This document shows positions 53,913-62,100 of a DNA stretch of 64,000 nucleotides, one piece after another. The number at the start of each line of letters is the position of its first letter. Position 1 is the stretch's first letter. Source of the DNA: Bacteroides_D sp963543925 (lineage in GTDB: Bacteria; Bacteroidota; Bacteroidia; Bacteroidales; CAJPTX01). The notes below the pieces were generated by a model. That model searched no databases, was not told where the DNA came from, and worked only from the letters and a program-made list of their open reading frames with translations. A program made the position numbers and the translations under genes. The stretch is from positions 122,542 to 186,541 of the forward strand of contig CAUUCP010000001.1 in assembly GCA_963543925.1 (NCBI GenBank), in the 5' to 3' direction.

Positions 53913-54122
53913 TTGAACATGCTGACACTCTTCGTCTTAACTATCCTCCTCTTGGGACTTTGCTTTCTTGCGCTGGGCGTAAAGATCTTTTTTCACAAGA
54001 GTCATAGATTTCCTGAGACCTCGGCAGGTCACTCCCCTTCTATGCGTAAGTATGGCATTACTTGTCCACATGCCGAAGCGTCGAATGGCTGCACGGATCA
54101 GCGCGGATGTAATGGTTGTTAG
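53913..54122 (+). CDS. Small membrane protein with a four-Cys C-terminus
   Basis: A 69-residue protein: one hydrophobic helix (about 3-25, LTLFVLTILLLGLCFLALGV), then a basic linker, then ITCPHAEASNGCTDQRGCNGC with the spacing C-x8-C-x5-C-x2-C that could bind a metal or FeS centre. Similar small proteins occur in Bacteroidota, with no function I can name. It has its own unit between tRNA-Leu and the AlkD-like gene. A second ATG at 53919 is an alternative start. Confidence 0.7.
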   Translation: MNMLTLFVLTILLLGLCFLALGVKIFFHKSHRFPETSAGHSPSMRKYGITCPHAEASNGCTDQRGCNGC

Positions 54123-54179
54123 AATCAGATTCTCCTAAACCTTGCACTACACAAAAGTAAGTGACAACCACGTCGGCAA

Positions 54180-54926
54180 ATGGCAACAAGGAGTACGTTG
54201 GACACCGAATTCGTAAATAATCGCCCTGTTTTGGACGACCAGATCGTGCATGAAGCTTTGCGTCACGAAGCTTCTGAGAAATTACGGGCTTTCAATGCAC
54301 GCCTGATGCCTACGGTAGATCCAGCGACCTTGTTAGGGGTCAAAATCCCGACCATCCGCCAGTTAGCAAAACGTTTTCTTGACGAATACGAGGTGCGCCC
54401 CTATCTTTCTCAACTTCCGCACTCCTATTGGGAAGAGTTAATTCTCCATGGCATGCTCCTTGGGGTGTATAAAAGTTACGAAGAGCTCTTCCCCCATCTA
54501 GAGACCTTCCTCGGTTATATAGCCGATTGGGCGGTGTGCGACACCTTGGATCTCAAAGTGTTGGGAAAGAATCTGCAGATATTATTGCCTCAGTGTGCTC
54601 GTTGGTTGGAGGACGAACGGGAATTTGTGGTGCGTTTCGCTATTATCTCCCTAATGCAGTATGCCTTGCGCAAACACTTTGATCCTAGAGTACTAGACTG
54701 GGTATCAGGAGTTCGTCGTCCCGAATATTATATCCAAATGGCACAGGCCTGGTTCTTTGCAGAGGGGGTCATCTTGCACCCCGACGAAGTGCTTCCGTAT
54801 TTGACCCCAGAGCGTCTTTTGCCAGAGGTATTGAACAAAGCCTTACAGAAAGCGTGCGAGAGTCGGCGTCCTACGGAGGAACAGAAGAAACGTTTTCGCG
54901 CTATGAAGGTCTCCATTTCTCACTAG
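54180..54926 (+). CDS. DNA alkylation repair protein (AlkD-like)
   Basis: A 248-residue all-helical HEAT-like-repeat protein. ARLMPTVDPATLLGVKIPTI, SYWEELILHGMLLGVY, ADWAVCDTLDLKVLG and FVVRFAIISLMQYAL match the AlkD/DNA_alkylation family, including the conserved Trp/Asp of WAVCD that corresponds to the AlkD catalytic Asp region. AlkD excises 3- and 7-alkylpurines; activity here is inferred. It starts 57 bp after the small membrane gene and ends 18 bp before the gldF ATG. Confidence 0.88.
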   Translation: MATRSTLDTEFVNNRPVLDDQIVHEALRHEASEKLRAFNARLMPTVDPATLLGVKIPTIRQLAKRFLDEYEVRPYLSQLPHSYWEELILHGMLLGVYKSYEELFPHLETFLGYIADWAVCDTLDLKVLGKNLQILLPQCARWLEDEREFVVRFAIISLMQYALRKHFDPRVLDWVSGVRRPEYYIQMAQAWFFAEGVILHPDEVLPYLTPERLLPEVLNKALQKACESRRPTEEQKKRFRAMKVSISH

Positions 54927-54944
54927 CGCTCGTTGTTATCTATC

Positions 54945-55670
54945 ATGTGGGCTATTTTTCATAAAGAGCTGACGCTCTATTTTTCAACGCTTACGGGCTA
55001 TATTAGTGGAGGGCTGTTTCTTCTTCTTAGCGGATTAACACTCTGGTTATTACCTGGTTGGGGAAACCTATTTGAGACTAATACCGCCTCTTTAGCTCCC
55101 CTCTTCTCTCTTGCCCCTTGGCTTTTTTTAATCCTAGTCCCCGCCGTTACGATGCGGATGTTCGCAGAAGAGCGACGAGAGGGAACTTTAGAGCTCCTGC
55201 TTTCACGCCCAGTCCCCTTGTGGAGTGTGGTCTTAGGTAAATATTTTGCCAGTGTTGCGCTTGTATTTCTTATTCTTTTACCCACGCTTATTTTTCCATT
55301 TTTCGTGCATAAATATCTTGCAGCAGCCTCCAGTATTGATTTTGGGGCTATGTGGGGTTCTTATTTCGGGCTTCTCCTACTGGGGGCGGTCTATGCAGCA
55401 GTGGGGCTTTTTGCGTCGACACTGACCTCCAATGGCGTCGTCTCGTTCCTATTAGCCGTTGTGGGATGCGTATTGCTTTATGTAGGACTTGGAGAATTAG
55501 GACTCCTTTTTTCAGGAGATATGCGTTATTTTCTAAGTGAACTCGGAATAGAAGAACACTACCGATCAATTCGTCGCGGGGTAGTAGATTCTCGCGATCT
55601 GCTTTATTTTCTTTCCGTAATCTTTCTCTTTTTATATGCCGCCGTACGGGGGCTAAGGCGCAAAGGATGA
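54945..55670 (+). CDS. gldF: GldF-like ABC-2 transporter permease
   Basis: A 241-residue inner membrane protein (from the ATG at 54945; a TTG at 54933 is also in frame) with six hydrophobic segments and MRMFAEERREGTLELLLSRP, the characteristic cytoplasmic loop of ABC-2-type permeases. Its length, the adjacent Gldg-type partner and the Bacteroidota context fit GldF, part of an ABC transporter linked to gliding motility. The ATPase GldA is not in the window. In non-gliding Bacteroidales the complex persists with an unclear role. Its stop overlaps the gldG start by 4 bp. Confidence 0.8.
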   Translation: MWAIFHKELTLYFSTLTGYISGGLFLLLSGLTLWLLPGWGNLFETNTASLAPLFSLAPWLFLILVPAVTMRMFAEERREGTLELLLSRPVPLWSVVLGKYFASVALVFLILLPTLIFPFFVHKYLAAASSIDFGAMWGSYFGLLLLGAVYAAVGLFASTLTSNGVVSFLLAVVGCVLLYVGLGELGLLFSGDMRYFLSELGIEEHYRSIRRGVVDSRDLLYFLSVIFLFLYAAVRGLRRKG

Positions 55671-57403
55671 AGCTTCTAGAGTATCTATCACGAACCCGTT
55701 CGCCGCAACGCCTACGTTTTCTCAAGGGAGGGGCGTTGTGGGTGTGGGTGATCCTTTCCCTGTTCTTGATAAACTACATCGGCAATACGCTCTATTTTCG
55801 TTGGGATTTGACCGCCGATCGCCGCTATACCCTCTCGGCAGTAACGGACAAGGCTCTTGAGAAAATTGATGGAAAGATCTACATACGAACGTTTCTCGGA
55901 GGAGATCTCCCACTTGATTTTCTTCGTCTGCGTAATGGGCTGACAGAAACGTTGGAGGAGTATACTGTTCGCAGTGGTCATCGGATCGAATTCCTTCATG
56001 AAGATCCCACAACGATTTCGAACAAGGAGGAGGAGATTCGTGCCTATCAACGAGAACTCATCGATCAGGGTATCGAGGCGCTTACCGTGCAGGAACGAAC
56101 GGCTGCAGGAGCACAAAGCGAACAAATTGTATTTCCTGGCTTATGTCTTTCCTATGCAGGACGTACGGTTTACGTGAACCTTTTGCGAAGGGACGTATCA
56201 CTTTCCAATGAACAGAATGTCACTCTGGCGCTTCAACGCTTGGAATACTCGCTTACGGCTGCGCTTTATAGACTCCTCGAAGAAAAGAAACCCTTGATAG
56301 GTTTCACAACCTCGCACGGAGAGTTACCACCAGCACGAACAGCTGATTGGGAACGGGAGCTGCAGCATCATTTCCGAATCCAGAGGTTCGATTCTTTGTC
56401 CAGCGTCGGAATGCTAGACTCGTGCCAGTTTGTCGTTGTCGCCAATCCCACGCAACCTTTTACAGAATTGGAGAAATTAGTGCTCGATCAATACTTGCTG
56501 CATGGGGGCGGGCTTATGCTTTTCATCAATCCTGTCTCAACAAGTCTGGATAGCCTGCAAGAGTACGGACGCACCTTTGCGATAGCTCGAGATTTGAACC
56601 TCGACGACTGGCTTTTTCGGTATGGTGTACGTCTCTCGACACGTCTATTACAAGACGCACAATGTGCACCTGTTCCTGTAAATATGGCAGCAGCGGGAGA
56701 AGGCGCACGTTTCACACCTTTGCCATGGGTTTATTATCCATTGCTCACCCCACAATCCTACACACTTCTTTCCAAGAACGTCCCGTTCGTTTATTCACAC
56801 TTTCCCGTTGCAATAGAGTTGACTCAAGCCAAGGATAGTCTGTTCAAGTTACCCTTCCTTACCTCCTCGCCTTATGCACGTTTAGTTTCAACTCCTCGGG
56901 TCATAGAACTCGCAGAAATAAAGGAAGATCCTCAAGCACGTCCCATGCCCCTCGCGGACATCCCCGTGGGGGTACTCATAGAGGGCGAATTTCCTTCGGT
57001 CTTTGCGCACCGCCCACTGCGCAGTATAGCGCGTGGTCAGCACTTCGATTTTCTCGCAAAAGGACGTTACGCACGCCTCGTACTCTTTAGTGACGGGACG
57101 TTATGTGCCAACGAAGTGGTCTATCAGCGAGGAAGGGAAAGGATTCTCCCATTAGGCTTTGACAAGTATACGCAACAAACCTTTGGGAATAAAGAGCTTT
57201 TGGGCAATATTGCACTTTATCTCGGAGGAAAAGACGAGTTATTACTTCTGCGTGGACGAGAGTACCTCGCGCAGTTATTAGATGCTCGTCTGATGATTCG
57301 AGATAGGACACAGCTCCTTCTTTTCAACCTTTTTTTGCCACTCATTGTATTGTTCTCCTTGGGCGCACTATGGTGGCTAGTTCGTTGGCGTATTGCGCGT
57401 TAA
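55667..57403 (+). CDS. gldG: GldG-like substrate-binding subunit of ABC transporter
   Basis: A 578-residue protein with one membrane helix near residues 22-42 (LWVWVILSLFLINYIGN) and one at the C-terminus (LFLPLIVLFSLGALWWLV), separated by a large periplasmic domain with RWDLTADRRYTLS, the hallmark opening of Gldg/ABC-type uncharacterised transport proteins. FLHEDPTT, IGFTTSHGELPP and GLMLFINPVST are further landmarks. It overlaps gldF by 4 bp, forming a two-gene unit. Cargo is unknown. Confidence 0.8.
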   Translation: MKLLEYLSRTRSPQRLRFLKGGALWVWVILSLFLINYIGNTLYFRWDLTADRRYTLSAVTDKALEKIDGKIYIRTFLGGDLPLDFLRLRNGLTETLEEYTVRSGHRIEFLHEDPTTISNKEEEIRAYQRELIDQGIEALTVQERTAAGAQSEQIVFPGLCLSYAGRTVYVNLLRRDVSLSNEQNVTLALQRLEYSLTAALYRLLEEKKPLIGFTTSHGELPPARTADWERELQHHFRIQRFDSLSSVGMLDSCQFVVVANPTQPFTELEKLVLDQYLLHGGGLMLFINPVSTSLDSLQEYGRTFAIARDLNLDDWLFRYGVRLSTRLLQDAQCAPVPVNMAAAGEGARFTPLPWVYYPLLTPQSYTLLSKNVPFVYSHFPVAIELTQAKDSLFKLPFLTSSPYARLVSTPRVIELAEIKEDPQARPMPLADIPVGVLIEGEFPSVFAHRPLRSIARGQHFDFLAKGRYARLVLFSDGTLCANEVVYQRGRERILPLGFDKYTQQTFGNKELLGNIALYLGGKDELLLLRGREYLAQLLDARLMIRDRTQLLLFNLFLPLIVLFSLGALWWLVRWRIAR

Positions 57404-57764
57404 CCCCCGATAGGAGGAACATTTGAGAAATGTTTCATTAGTAACGCTACGTTTTGAGACAAAGGAGTAAGTGTGTTTCCTCTCCAATTGCCTTTAAGGT
57501 GCTCTGATCAGCTCTCAGATGCAACTTTTAGAGTATTATCTAAGGAGAGTAGCTGTATGTGTAGTGCAAAATAGGGTTGCCCAATCATTAGCGCCAACAT
57601 TTCATAACTCATAGTGTCGTCTCATAACCAATCACTTATAGATTTTTCTTAAAAACGCGCAGTGTGGTGTATCTTCTTTCCCAGAAAGATTATTATCTTT
57701 GCTGTTGCAAAACGGAAAGAAGGCGTACATCGAGTGATATTTACGTAACTAAGCATTTGCAGAC
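57404..57764. other. Intergenic region between gldG and the sigma factor
   Basis: 361 bp with a short stem-loop AACATTT-GAG-AAATGTT about 15 bp after gldG (weak, no real T-run) and a -7 box near the right end. I see no gene, repeat or other structured element in the rest. Confidence 0.45.
57694..57701 (+). promoter_or_regulatory. Sigma factor gene promoter, -7 box TATCTTTG
   Basis: TATCTTTG 63 bp upstream of the GTG start at 57765; no convincing -33 element. Confidence 0.4.
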
Positions 57765-58361
57765 GTGAATACTTCATTTTCTGAAACCGAAAACGTAACT
57801 CTCATTGAAGAATTACGTAATGGGAATGTAGATGCTGCTGAGCGTCTCTTCTCCAAGTATCAATCTCGCCTCTATCTTTACATCTTCGCTTCAGTGAAAG
57901 ATGATGTGATAGCTCACGATCTTTTACAGGATGCCATGATGAAAGCTTTTTTATCCATCAAACGAGGGCAATACCACGAAGACGGACGTTTCGAGCCGTG
58001 GCTCATCCGTATCGCTCGCAATGTTTTGATGGATCACTATCGTGATAGGAAACGCTTTCATCAGGTTCATTCCGATCGCGAGGTATCTATGTTGCCCGAC
58101 ACGTTGGCATCGTCTACCATGCCAGATTTGGGGATTATCTCTTCGCAGGAACGTTCACAGGTGAGGAATCTCATCCAAGAACTCCCAGAGTCTCAAAAAG
58201 AAGTGGTCATCCTACGGCATTTCCTCGGACTCACCTTCCAAGAGATAGCCATACACACAGGTGTAAGCATCAATACGGCACTCGGAAGGATGCGATATGC
58301 GCTGATAAATCTACGAAAAATAGCCTCCGAACAACACATCTTAGACTGTTACAGAGCATAA
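57765..58361 (+). CDS. ECF-type RNA polymerase sigma factor
   Basis: A 198-residue sigma-70 family protein starting with GTG. Region 2 covers about 15-95 (NVDAAERLFSKYQSRLYLY, HDLLQDAMMKAFLSI, FEPWLIRIARNVLMDHYRD) and region 4 about 125-190 (LPESQKEVVILRHFLGLTFQEIAI, cut to the key part LPESQKEVVILRHFLGL, then GVSINTALGRMRYAL as recognition helix). No anti-sigma (FecR-like or zinc-finger) gene is adjacent, since gapA follows after 176 bp. The regulon is unknown. Confidence 0.9.
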   Translation: MNTSFSETENVTLIEELRNGNVDAAERLFSKYQSRLYLYIFASVKDDVIAHDLLQDAMMKAFLSIKRGQYHEDGRFEPWLIRIARNVLMDHYRDRKRFHQVHSDREVSMLPDTLASSTMPDLGIISSQERSQVRNLIQELPESQKEVVILRHFLGLTFQEIAIHTGVSINTALGRMRYALINLRKIASEQHILDCYRA

Positions 58362-58473
58362 CCTGCCTTCTGTAGGTTGCCCCGTTAAGGTTGTAGATCT
58401 TATCAGGGCGGCGTCTTGAACTTTTTTCTAGAAAAAGAGGTGGTGTAGTTGTGTTTATTTTATGATTTTTTCT

Positions 58474-58481
58474 TACCTTTG
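58474..58481 (+). promoter_or_regulatory. gapA promoter, -7 box TACCTTTG
   Basis: TACCTTTG lies 56 bp upstream of the gapA ATG; a TTG is 22 bp upstream of the box, near -33. A Shine-Dalgarno-like AGAGGAGG (58493-58500) is in the leader. Confidence 0.6.
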
Positions 58482-58537
58482 TTTACCCCATCAAGAGGAG
58501 GCATTCTGAAGAAAACTTACATAAACGTATCAGGACA

Positions 58538-59560
58538 ATGGATAAAGTTCGGGTGGCAATCAATGGTTACGGTCGCATCGGTCGTATGGTTTTCCGTGCC
58601 ATACACGAAAGGGAAGGCATAGAAGTGGTAGCTATCAATGGTTTGATGGACGGAGCATCGATGGCTTACCTCACCCGTTATGACTCAACACAGGGACGTT
58701 TTCCGGGAAAAGTAGAGTTTGATGGCAAGAATCTTATCGTCGACGGGCGCACTATCCATCTCTCACAAGAGAGCGATCCTCGGAATATCAATTGGAGTGG
58801 AGCAGAGCCCGAGGTCGTAGTTGAGTCAAGTGGTGTCTTCCGACGTAAAACAAGCCCTACAGGAGGATATGGAGATCACCTACGCGGTTCTGTGAAAAAG
58901 GTAGTGCTCACCGCACCAGCAAAAGACGCCATCGATCGTATGGTCGTTTTAGGAGTGAATGATGATGTCATAAAACCCGAAGATCAATTCGTCTCCAATG
59001 CAAGTTGCACGACCAACTGTCTCGCACCGATGGTGAAGGTTTTGCACGAGAACTTTGGAGTTGAACGCGGTTTCATGACAACTGTACACTCCTACACCAA
59101 TGATCAGCGCATTCTAGATAGAATGCACGAGGATCTTCGTCGTTCCCGTGCCGCCGCTGTCTCTCAGATCCCAACAACAACGGGAGCCGCAAAGGCAATG
59201 GGTATAATTATGCCCGAGTTAAAGGGACTATTAGATGGAGTCTCTATCCGTGTACCAACCCCCACTGGCTCTTCCGTAGACTTCGTTTGCAATATAAAGA
59301 AAACGGCAACTATCGAAGAAATCAATGCTTTGATGAAGGCAGAAGCTGAAAAGGAGTCTATGCGTGATATATTTTCTTACACAGAAGATCCCATCGTTTC
59401 TGCGGATATCATTCACGACATGCACAGCACAATTTTCGATGCTTTGAGTACGAAAGTGATTGGCAACATGGTCAAGGTCTTAGGGTGGTACGACAATGAA
59501 TGGGGCTATTCATGCCGCGTAGCAGACCTCTGTAAAAAGGTCGTCTTAATGAGCCGTTAA
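58538..59560 (+). CDS. gapA: Glyceraldehyde-3-phosphate dehydrogenase, type I
   Basis: Glycolytic NAD-dependent oxidation of glyceraldehyde-3-phosphate. The 340-residue enzyme has NGYGRIGR (9-16) for NAD, the catalytic Cys157 in SNASCTTNCLAP, the His-containing HSYTNDQ, and IRVPTPTGSSVD. The C-terminal WYDNEWGYSCR is the standard ending. It has its own promoter and a strong terminator, indicating a single-gene, highly expressed unit. It is the last ordinary chromosomal gene before the mobile region. Confidence 0.97.
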   Translation: MDKVRVAINGYGRIGRMVFRAIHEREGIEVVAINGLMDGASMAYLTRYDSTQGRFPGKVEFDGKNLIVDGRTIHLSQESDPRNINWSGAEPEVVVESSGVFRRKTSPTGGYGDHLRGSVKKVVLTAPAKDAIDRMVVLGVNDDVIKPEDQFVSNASCTTNCLAPMVKVLHENFGVERGFMTTVHSYTNDQRILDRMHEDLRRSRAAAVSQIPTTTGAAKAMGIIMPELKGLLDGVSIRVPTPTGSSVDFVCNIKKTATIEEINALMKAEAEKESMRDIFSYTEDPIVSADIIHDMHSTIFDALSTKVIGNMVKVLGWYDNEWGYSCRVADLCKKVVLMSR

Positions 59561-59608
59561 TCGATTCATTGTCGCAGTATTTTTGCGGAGCATTTTCTAG
59601 ATTATCTC

Positions 59609-59666
59609 GCTTCCCGTCATCTCTATTGGGTTCTGTTGAACCTGAGGCATGACGGGAAGCTCTTTT
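59609..59666 (+). terminator. gapA terminator
   Basis: A perfect 12-bp outer stem GCTTCCCGTCAT/ATGACGGGAAGC, an internal GGTTC/GAACC hairpin and then TCTTTT, 48 bp after the gapA stop. Confidence 0.9.
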
Positions 59667-59715
59667 ATAACGAATTCACTCCCCGTAAATATATCACAAA
59701 GCGACAGAAGAAGAG

Positions 59716-60510
59716 ATTATTACACGATAAACACCGTTTATATCAATGATTTTTAGTAACTTAGTAGCATAATTAAAGGCATTAAGATGATGGCAAAGTC
59801 TACGAAAGAAATAGGATTTGTGGAGATATGCACACAGAAAAGACGAGAGAAACTCGCGCATCACTTCCTTTATAAAATTAACAAGAGCGTCAATTGGGAT
59901 AAGCTCCGCGAAATTATCACCAGACGCTACAAAGAGAATAAAGATACCACCGAAAATTCCACCTACGACCCCATCATGCTATTCAAGATCCTACTCTTGG
60001 AACAGTGGTATCATCTGAGTGATGATCAAGCCGAGACGTGCATCAACGACTCTTTCTTATTCAGTACTTTCATAGAGCTTGATTTAAGCGCTCTTGCTCC
60101 TGATCATAGCACAATTTGTCGTTTCCGAAACGAGCTCATCCAGTTAAGGCTTTGGGACGAACTCCTCGATGCCTTAAATAGACAGCTCGCAGAGCATGGC
60201 ATGCGAATCAAAGGAGGAGAATGGGTCGATGCTACGATTGTTAATTCACCGCGTAAACCCCATTGTCCCAAAGTTTTAGAAATAGCAGACGATCGAGAAG
60301 ACGAACGCTCGGAGACGCAAAAGTAACAAGAGAGTGACTATTATCAACAGCTTCGTTACACCGATTCTGGACTCTTTCATGAAGCACGCTTCGTGAAAGA
60401 GGGAAATAAGCATTCAAAATGCAGGGCATTGTGCAAACTTGGATAACGCTTTGGAGTTTAATAAACGGCTGATGAGCTTTCTTCGACTGAAAAATTCTGG
60501 AAACTAAATG
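59716..60510 (+). mobile_element. Remnant of an IS5-type insertion sequence, copy A
   Basis: The left end is set by comparison with the second copy: 59716 and 63101 begin a shared stretch (ATTATT.CAC, CAATGATTTTTAGTAACTTAG, ATAATTAAAGGC) that continues into the transposase. The right end is uncertain, because the transposase breaks down before the last catalytic region and no matching inverted repeat was found. Confidence 0.7.
59787..60446 (+). pseudogene. IS5-family transposase, nonsense-disrupted and C-terminally truncated
   Basis: The first 179 codons encode the DUF772-type N-terminal half of an IS5-family transposase: DPIMLFKILLLEQWYHLSDD, PDHSTICRFRNELIQL and the first DDE Asp in GGEWVDATIV. 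A TAA at 60324 stops the frame, yet the same frame continues with family-like sequence (ESDYYQQLRYTDSGLFHEAR) to another stop at 60446. The remaining part with the last catalytic Glu is missing. The closest relative in the window is the fragment at 63172. Confidence 0.8.
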
Positions 60511-60548
60511 GACAAAGAAAACTTTCCCGAGTAGTATCTACAAGCTCA

Positions 60549-60618
60549 GCCGAGTAATCAGCAAAAAGATACCGAGCAATCTCGCCATCGCTCGGTATCT
60601 TTTTGCTGATTACTCGGC
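60549..60618. repeat. 29-bp perfect inverted repeat
   Basis: Arms 60549-60577 and 60590-60618 are exact complements over 29 bp (outer GCCGAGTAATCAGC, inner GATACCGAGC), with a 12-base loop AATCTCGCCATC. Plus-strand sequence after it is ATCTTTTAGC, so terminator activity is possible but weak; a mobile-element end or binding site is also possible. Confidence 0.95.
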
Positions 60619-60639
60619 ATCTTTTAGCAATAAATCAAG

Positions 60640-60647
60640 TACATTTG
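60640..60647 (+). promoter_or_regulatory. HU-like gene promoter, -7 box TACATTTG
   Basis: TACATTTG lies 83 bp upstream of the HU-like start. The gene also has an AGGAGG-type site at 60710-60715, 15 bp before its ATG. Confidence 0.45.
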
Positions 60648-60730
60648 CGTTATTGGTTCAAGAAATCTCTCCCGTGAGCGAAATCCTCCGACTCCGGAAG
60701 AGCAAACAAAGGAGGAAACACTATTGAATT

Positions 60731-61211
60731 ATGGCAAATAAACCATTGCAATTCGTTCTTATGGAACGCAAGATGAATGTCGGTCCTCAGGCAGGAAAGA
60801 CGGTACAAGTTGCCCATCCTACGGGCAGACATCGTGTAGACTTCCGCAGTTTCTGCGAACGTGTGGCAAAGTCCACCACATTTAACCGTCAAGAAGTGGA
60901 AGCTGTATTGAACTACGCCACTGAAGTTGCACGTGATATTGTAGCAAACGGCGATATTGTGGAGTTCGGAGATTTGGGTACACTGAGTCCATCGTTCAAA
61001 AGTAAGATAGTGCCACAAGGCTAACGACTGGTTTTTCAACGCGCAGAAGCACGTCGAAAAACCAGTCGTTAGCCTCTCTCCCTCACGCAAATATTTTACT
61101 CTTACCGATGTGACTTACGAACAGATTGTAGCTAAACCCAAGAAAGGCTCAACAAAGCCTACTCCACAACCTAATAAAGATGGTGGTTCAAGTGGCGATG
61201 AAGGACTTTAA
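60731..61211 (+). pseudogene. HU-like DNA-binding protein, single-base frameshift
   Basis: Codons 1-97 encode an HU-family protein of the Bacteroidota type (KTVQVAHPTGRHRVDFRSF, FNRQEVEAVLNYATEVARDI, VEFGDLGTLSPSFKSK). The frame stops at TAA 61022-61024, but removing the T at 61022 restores 62 more codons (FNAQKHVEKPVVSLSPSRKY, FTLTDVTYEQI, then a Lys/Gly/Ser tail ending 61208), giving the usual ~159 residues. So the gene is most likely full-length with a one-base insertion. The insertion lies in a 20-bp perfect inverted repeat. HU-like proteins bind and bend DNA; this one sits in mobile DNA. Confidence 0.82.
61018..61075. repeat. 20-bp perfect inverted repeat at the HU-like frameshift
   Basis: Arms 61018-61037 (AGGCTAACGACTGGTTTTTC) and 61056-61075 are exact complements, with an 18-base loop. 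The extra T at 61022 that breaks the frame is needed for perfect pairing. Confidence 0.95.
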
Positions 61212-61254
61212 TTATTCTGTTTTTCTCAGTTTCAGAACAATAAAAATAGGAATA

Positions 61255-61521
61255 ATGGCAGTATATTGCATCTCATACAACTTAAAAAGTGATAATTATG
61301 AATCTCTTATAGAAGCTATAAGAGCCTACGGATGTTGGTGGCATCAATCCAAATCCACTTGGTTTATCGAATCTTCTCAAGAGACAAAAGAAATTCTTGA
61401 AAATCTAAATAGCCATTTAGATTCTGGGGATAAAATAATTGTAATACAAGTGTGCAAAAACTGGTGGGCAGCTGGGCATACAGATGAGGAGTATCAATGG
61501 ATGAAAGGACGGAATTTTTGA
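61255..61521 (+). CDS. SinR-family small protein (Cas2/VapD-like fold)
   Basis: An 88-residue protein starting MAVYCISYNLKSDNYESL at the ATG at 61255 (the frame opens at 61180 inside the HU-like remnant, so it is shortened; AGGA lies 9 bp upstream). IRAYGCWWHQSKSTWFIESS and LDSGDKIIVIQV follow the pattern of the proteins databases call SinR family, which share the ferredoxin-like fold of Cas2 and VapD. It is not a CRISPR Cas2 in context, as no array or other cas gene is visible. Function is unknown; relatives are often near mobile DNA. It ends 2 bp before the next gene's ATG. Confidence 0.75.
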   Translation: MAVYCISYNLKSDNYESLIEAIRAYGCWWHQSKSTWFIESSQETKEILENLNSHLDSGDKIIVIQVCKNWWAAGHTDEEYQWMKGRNF

Positions 61522-61523
61522 TT

Positions 61524-62009
61524 ATGGATACACAAGTTATTCTGAATATTACAACTATTACCATTTCCACAATTTTGTCCGTTGGTTCTATTATTTTGTC
61601 TATCTGGTTTTACAGGGAAAGTAACAAACAGAATAAAGAGACATCTCTATTGCAAACGGAGATAAGAAATGCGATTGAAAAATTAGAACAATTATATAAC
61701 AGGACTTATACAGATACATTTGGTGCACTAAAAACCCAACTGGATGCTATGCAAAAGCATATATTTACTTCATCCGTTGGCGATACAGCGACAAGAGAAC
61801 CGAATAATCTTCGTTTTTCTGTACTTGGGTGTATAACAGAAAGGAAAAATTTGACTCTCAAAGAACTTTGTACACAAGTTACAGGATTTAAAGAAACTGA
61901 AATTCAAGATATTGTTTATTGCTTTCATCGAGAGGGACTTATTTCTTTTGATGGAAATATAATTACTTACACTAAAACAATTAATCAAAATATAGAGGGG
62001 CAAGGGTAA
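61524..62009 (+). CDS. Membrane protein with coiled coil and possible winged helix
   Basis: A 161-residue protein (ATG at 61524; the frame opens at 61497) that I do not recognise. Residues 6-28 (ILNITTITISTILSVGSIIL) form a membrane segment, 32-75 a helical, probably coiled-coil region, and 92-150 (FSVLGCITERKNLTLKELCT, REGLISFDGNIITYTK) look like a small winged-helix domain. It is the partner of the upstream SinR-like gene with a 2-bp gap, so the two form a cassette. Both are A+T-rich compared with the flanking chromosome. Membrane-linked regulation is an inference. Confidence 0.65.
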   Translation: MDTQVILNITTITISTILSVGSIILSIWFYRESNKQNKETSLLQTEIRNAIEKLEQLYNRTYTDTFGALKTQLDAMQKHIFTSSVGDTATREPNNLRFSVLGCITERKNLTLKELCTQVTGFKETEIQDIVYCFHREGLISFDGNIITYTKTINQNIEGQG

Positions 62010-62100
62010 AGTTCCTGCAATACAACATTTTAAAGACGATTTTGGGGGCATAAAAATATCAATATTGGTAAAGTTATAAACAGTCTTTTCTTGTTCTCTT

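Larger units (their letters stand above)
60447..60730. other. Intergenic region before the HU-like gene
   Basis: Contains the tail of the IS5 remnant, the 29-bp inverted repeat and the HU-like gene's promoter and leader. Confidence 0.4.

Noticed and set aside
60324..60326. TAA in the IS5 copy A transposase considered as selenocysteine or readthrough
   Set aside because: The downstream frame also stops early and lacks the last catalytic region, so simple decay explains it.
61255..61521. SinR-like gene considered as a CRISPR Cas2
   Set aside because: No cas1, effector or array in the window; the sequence fits the separate SinR-like group better.
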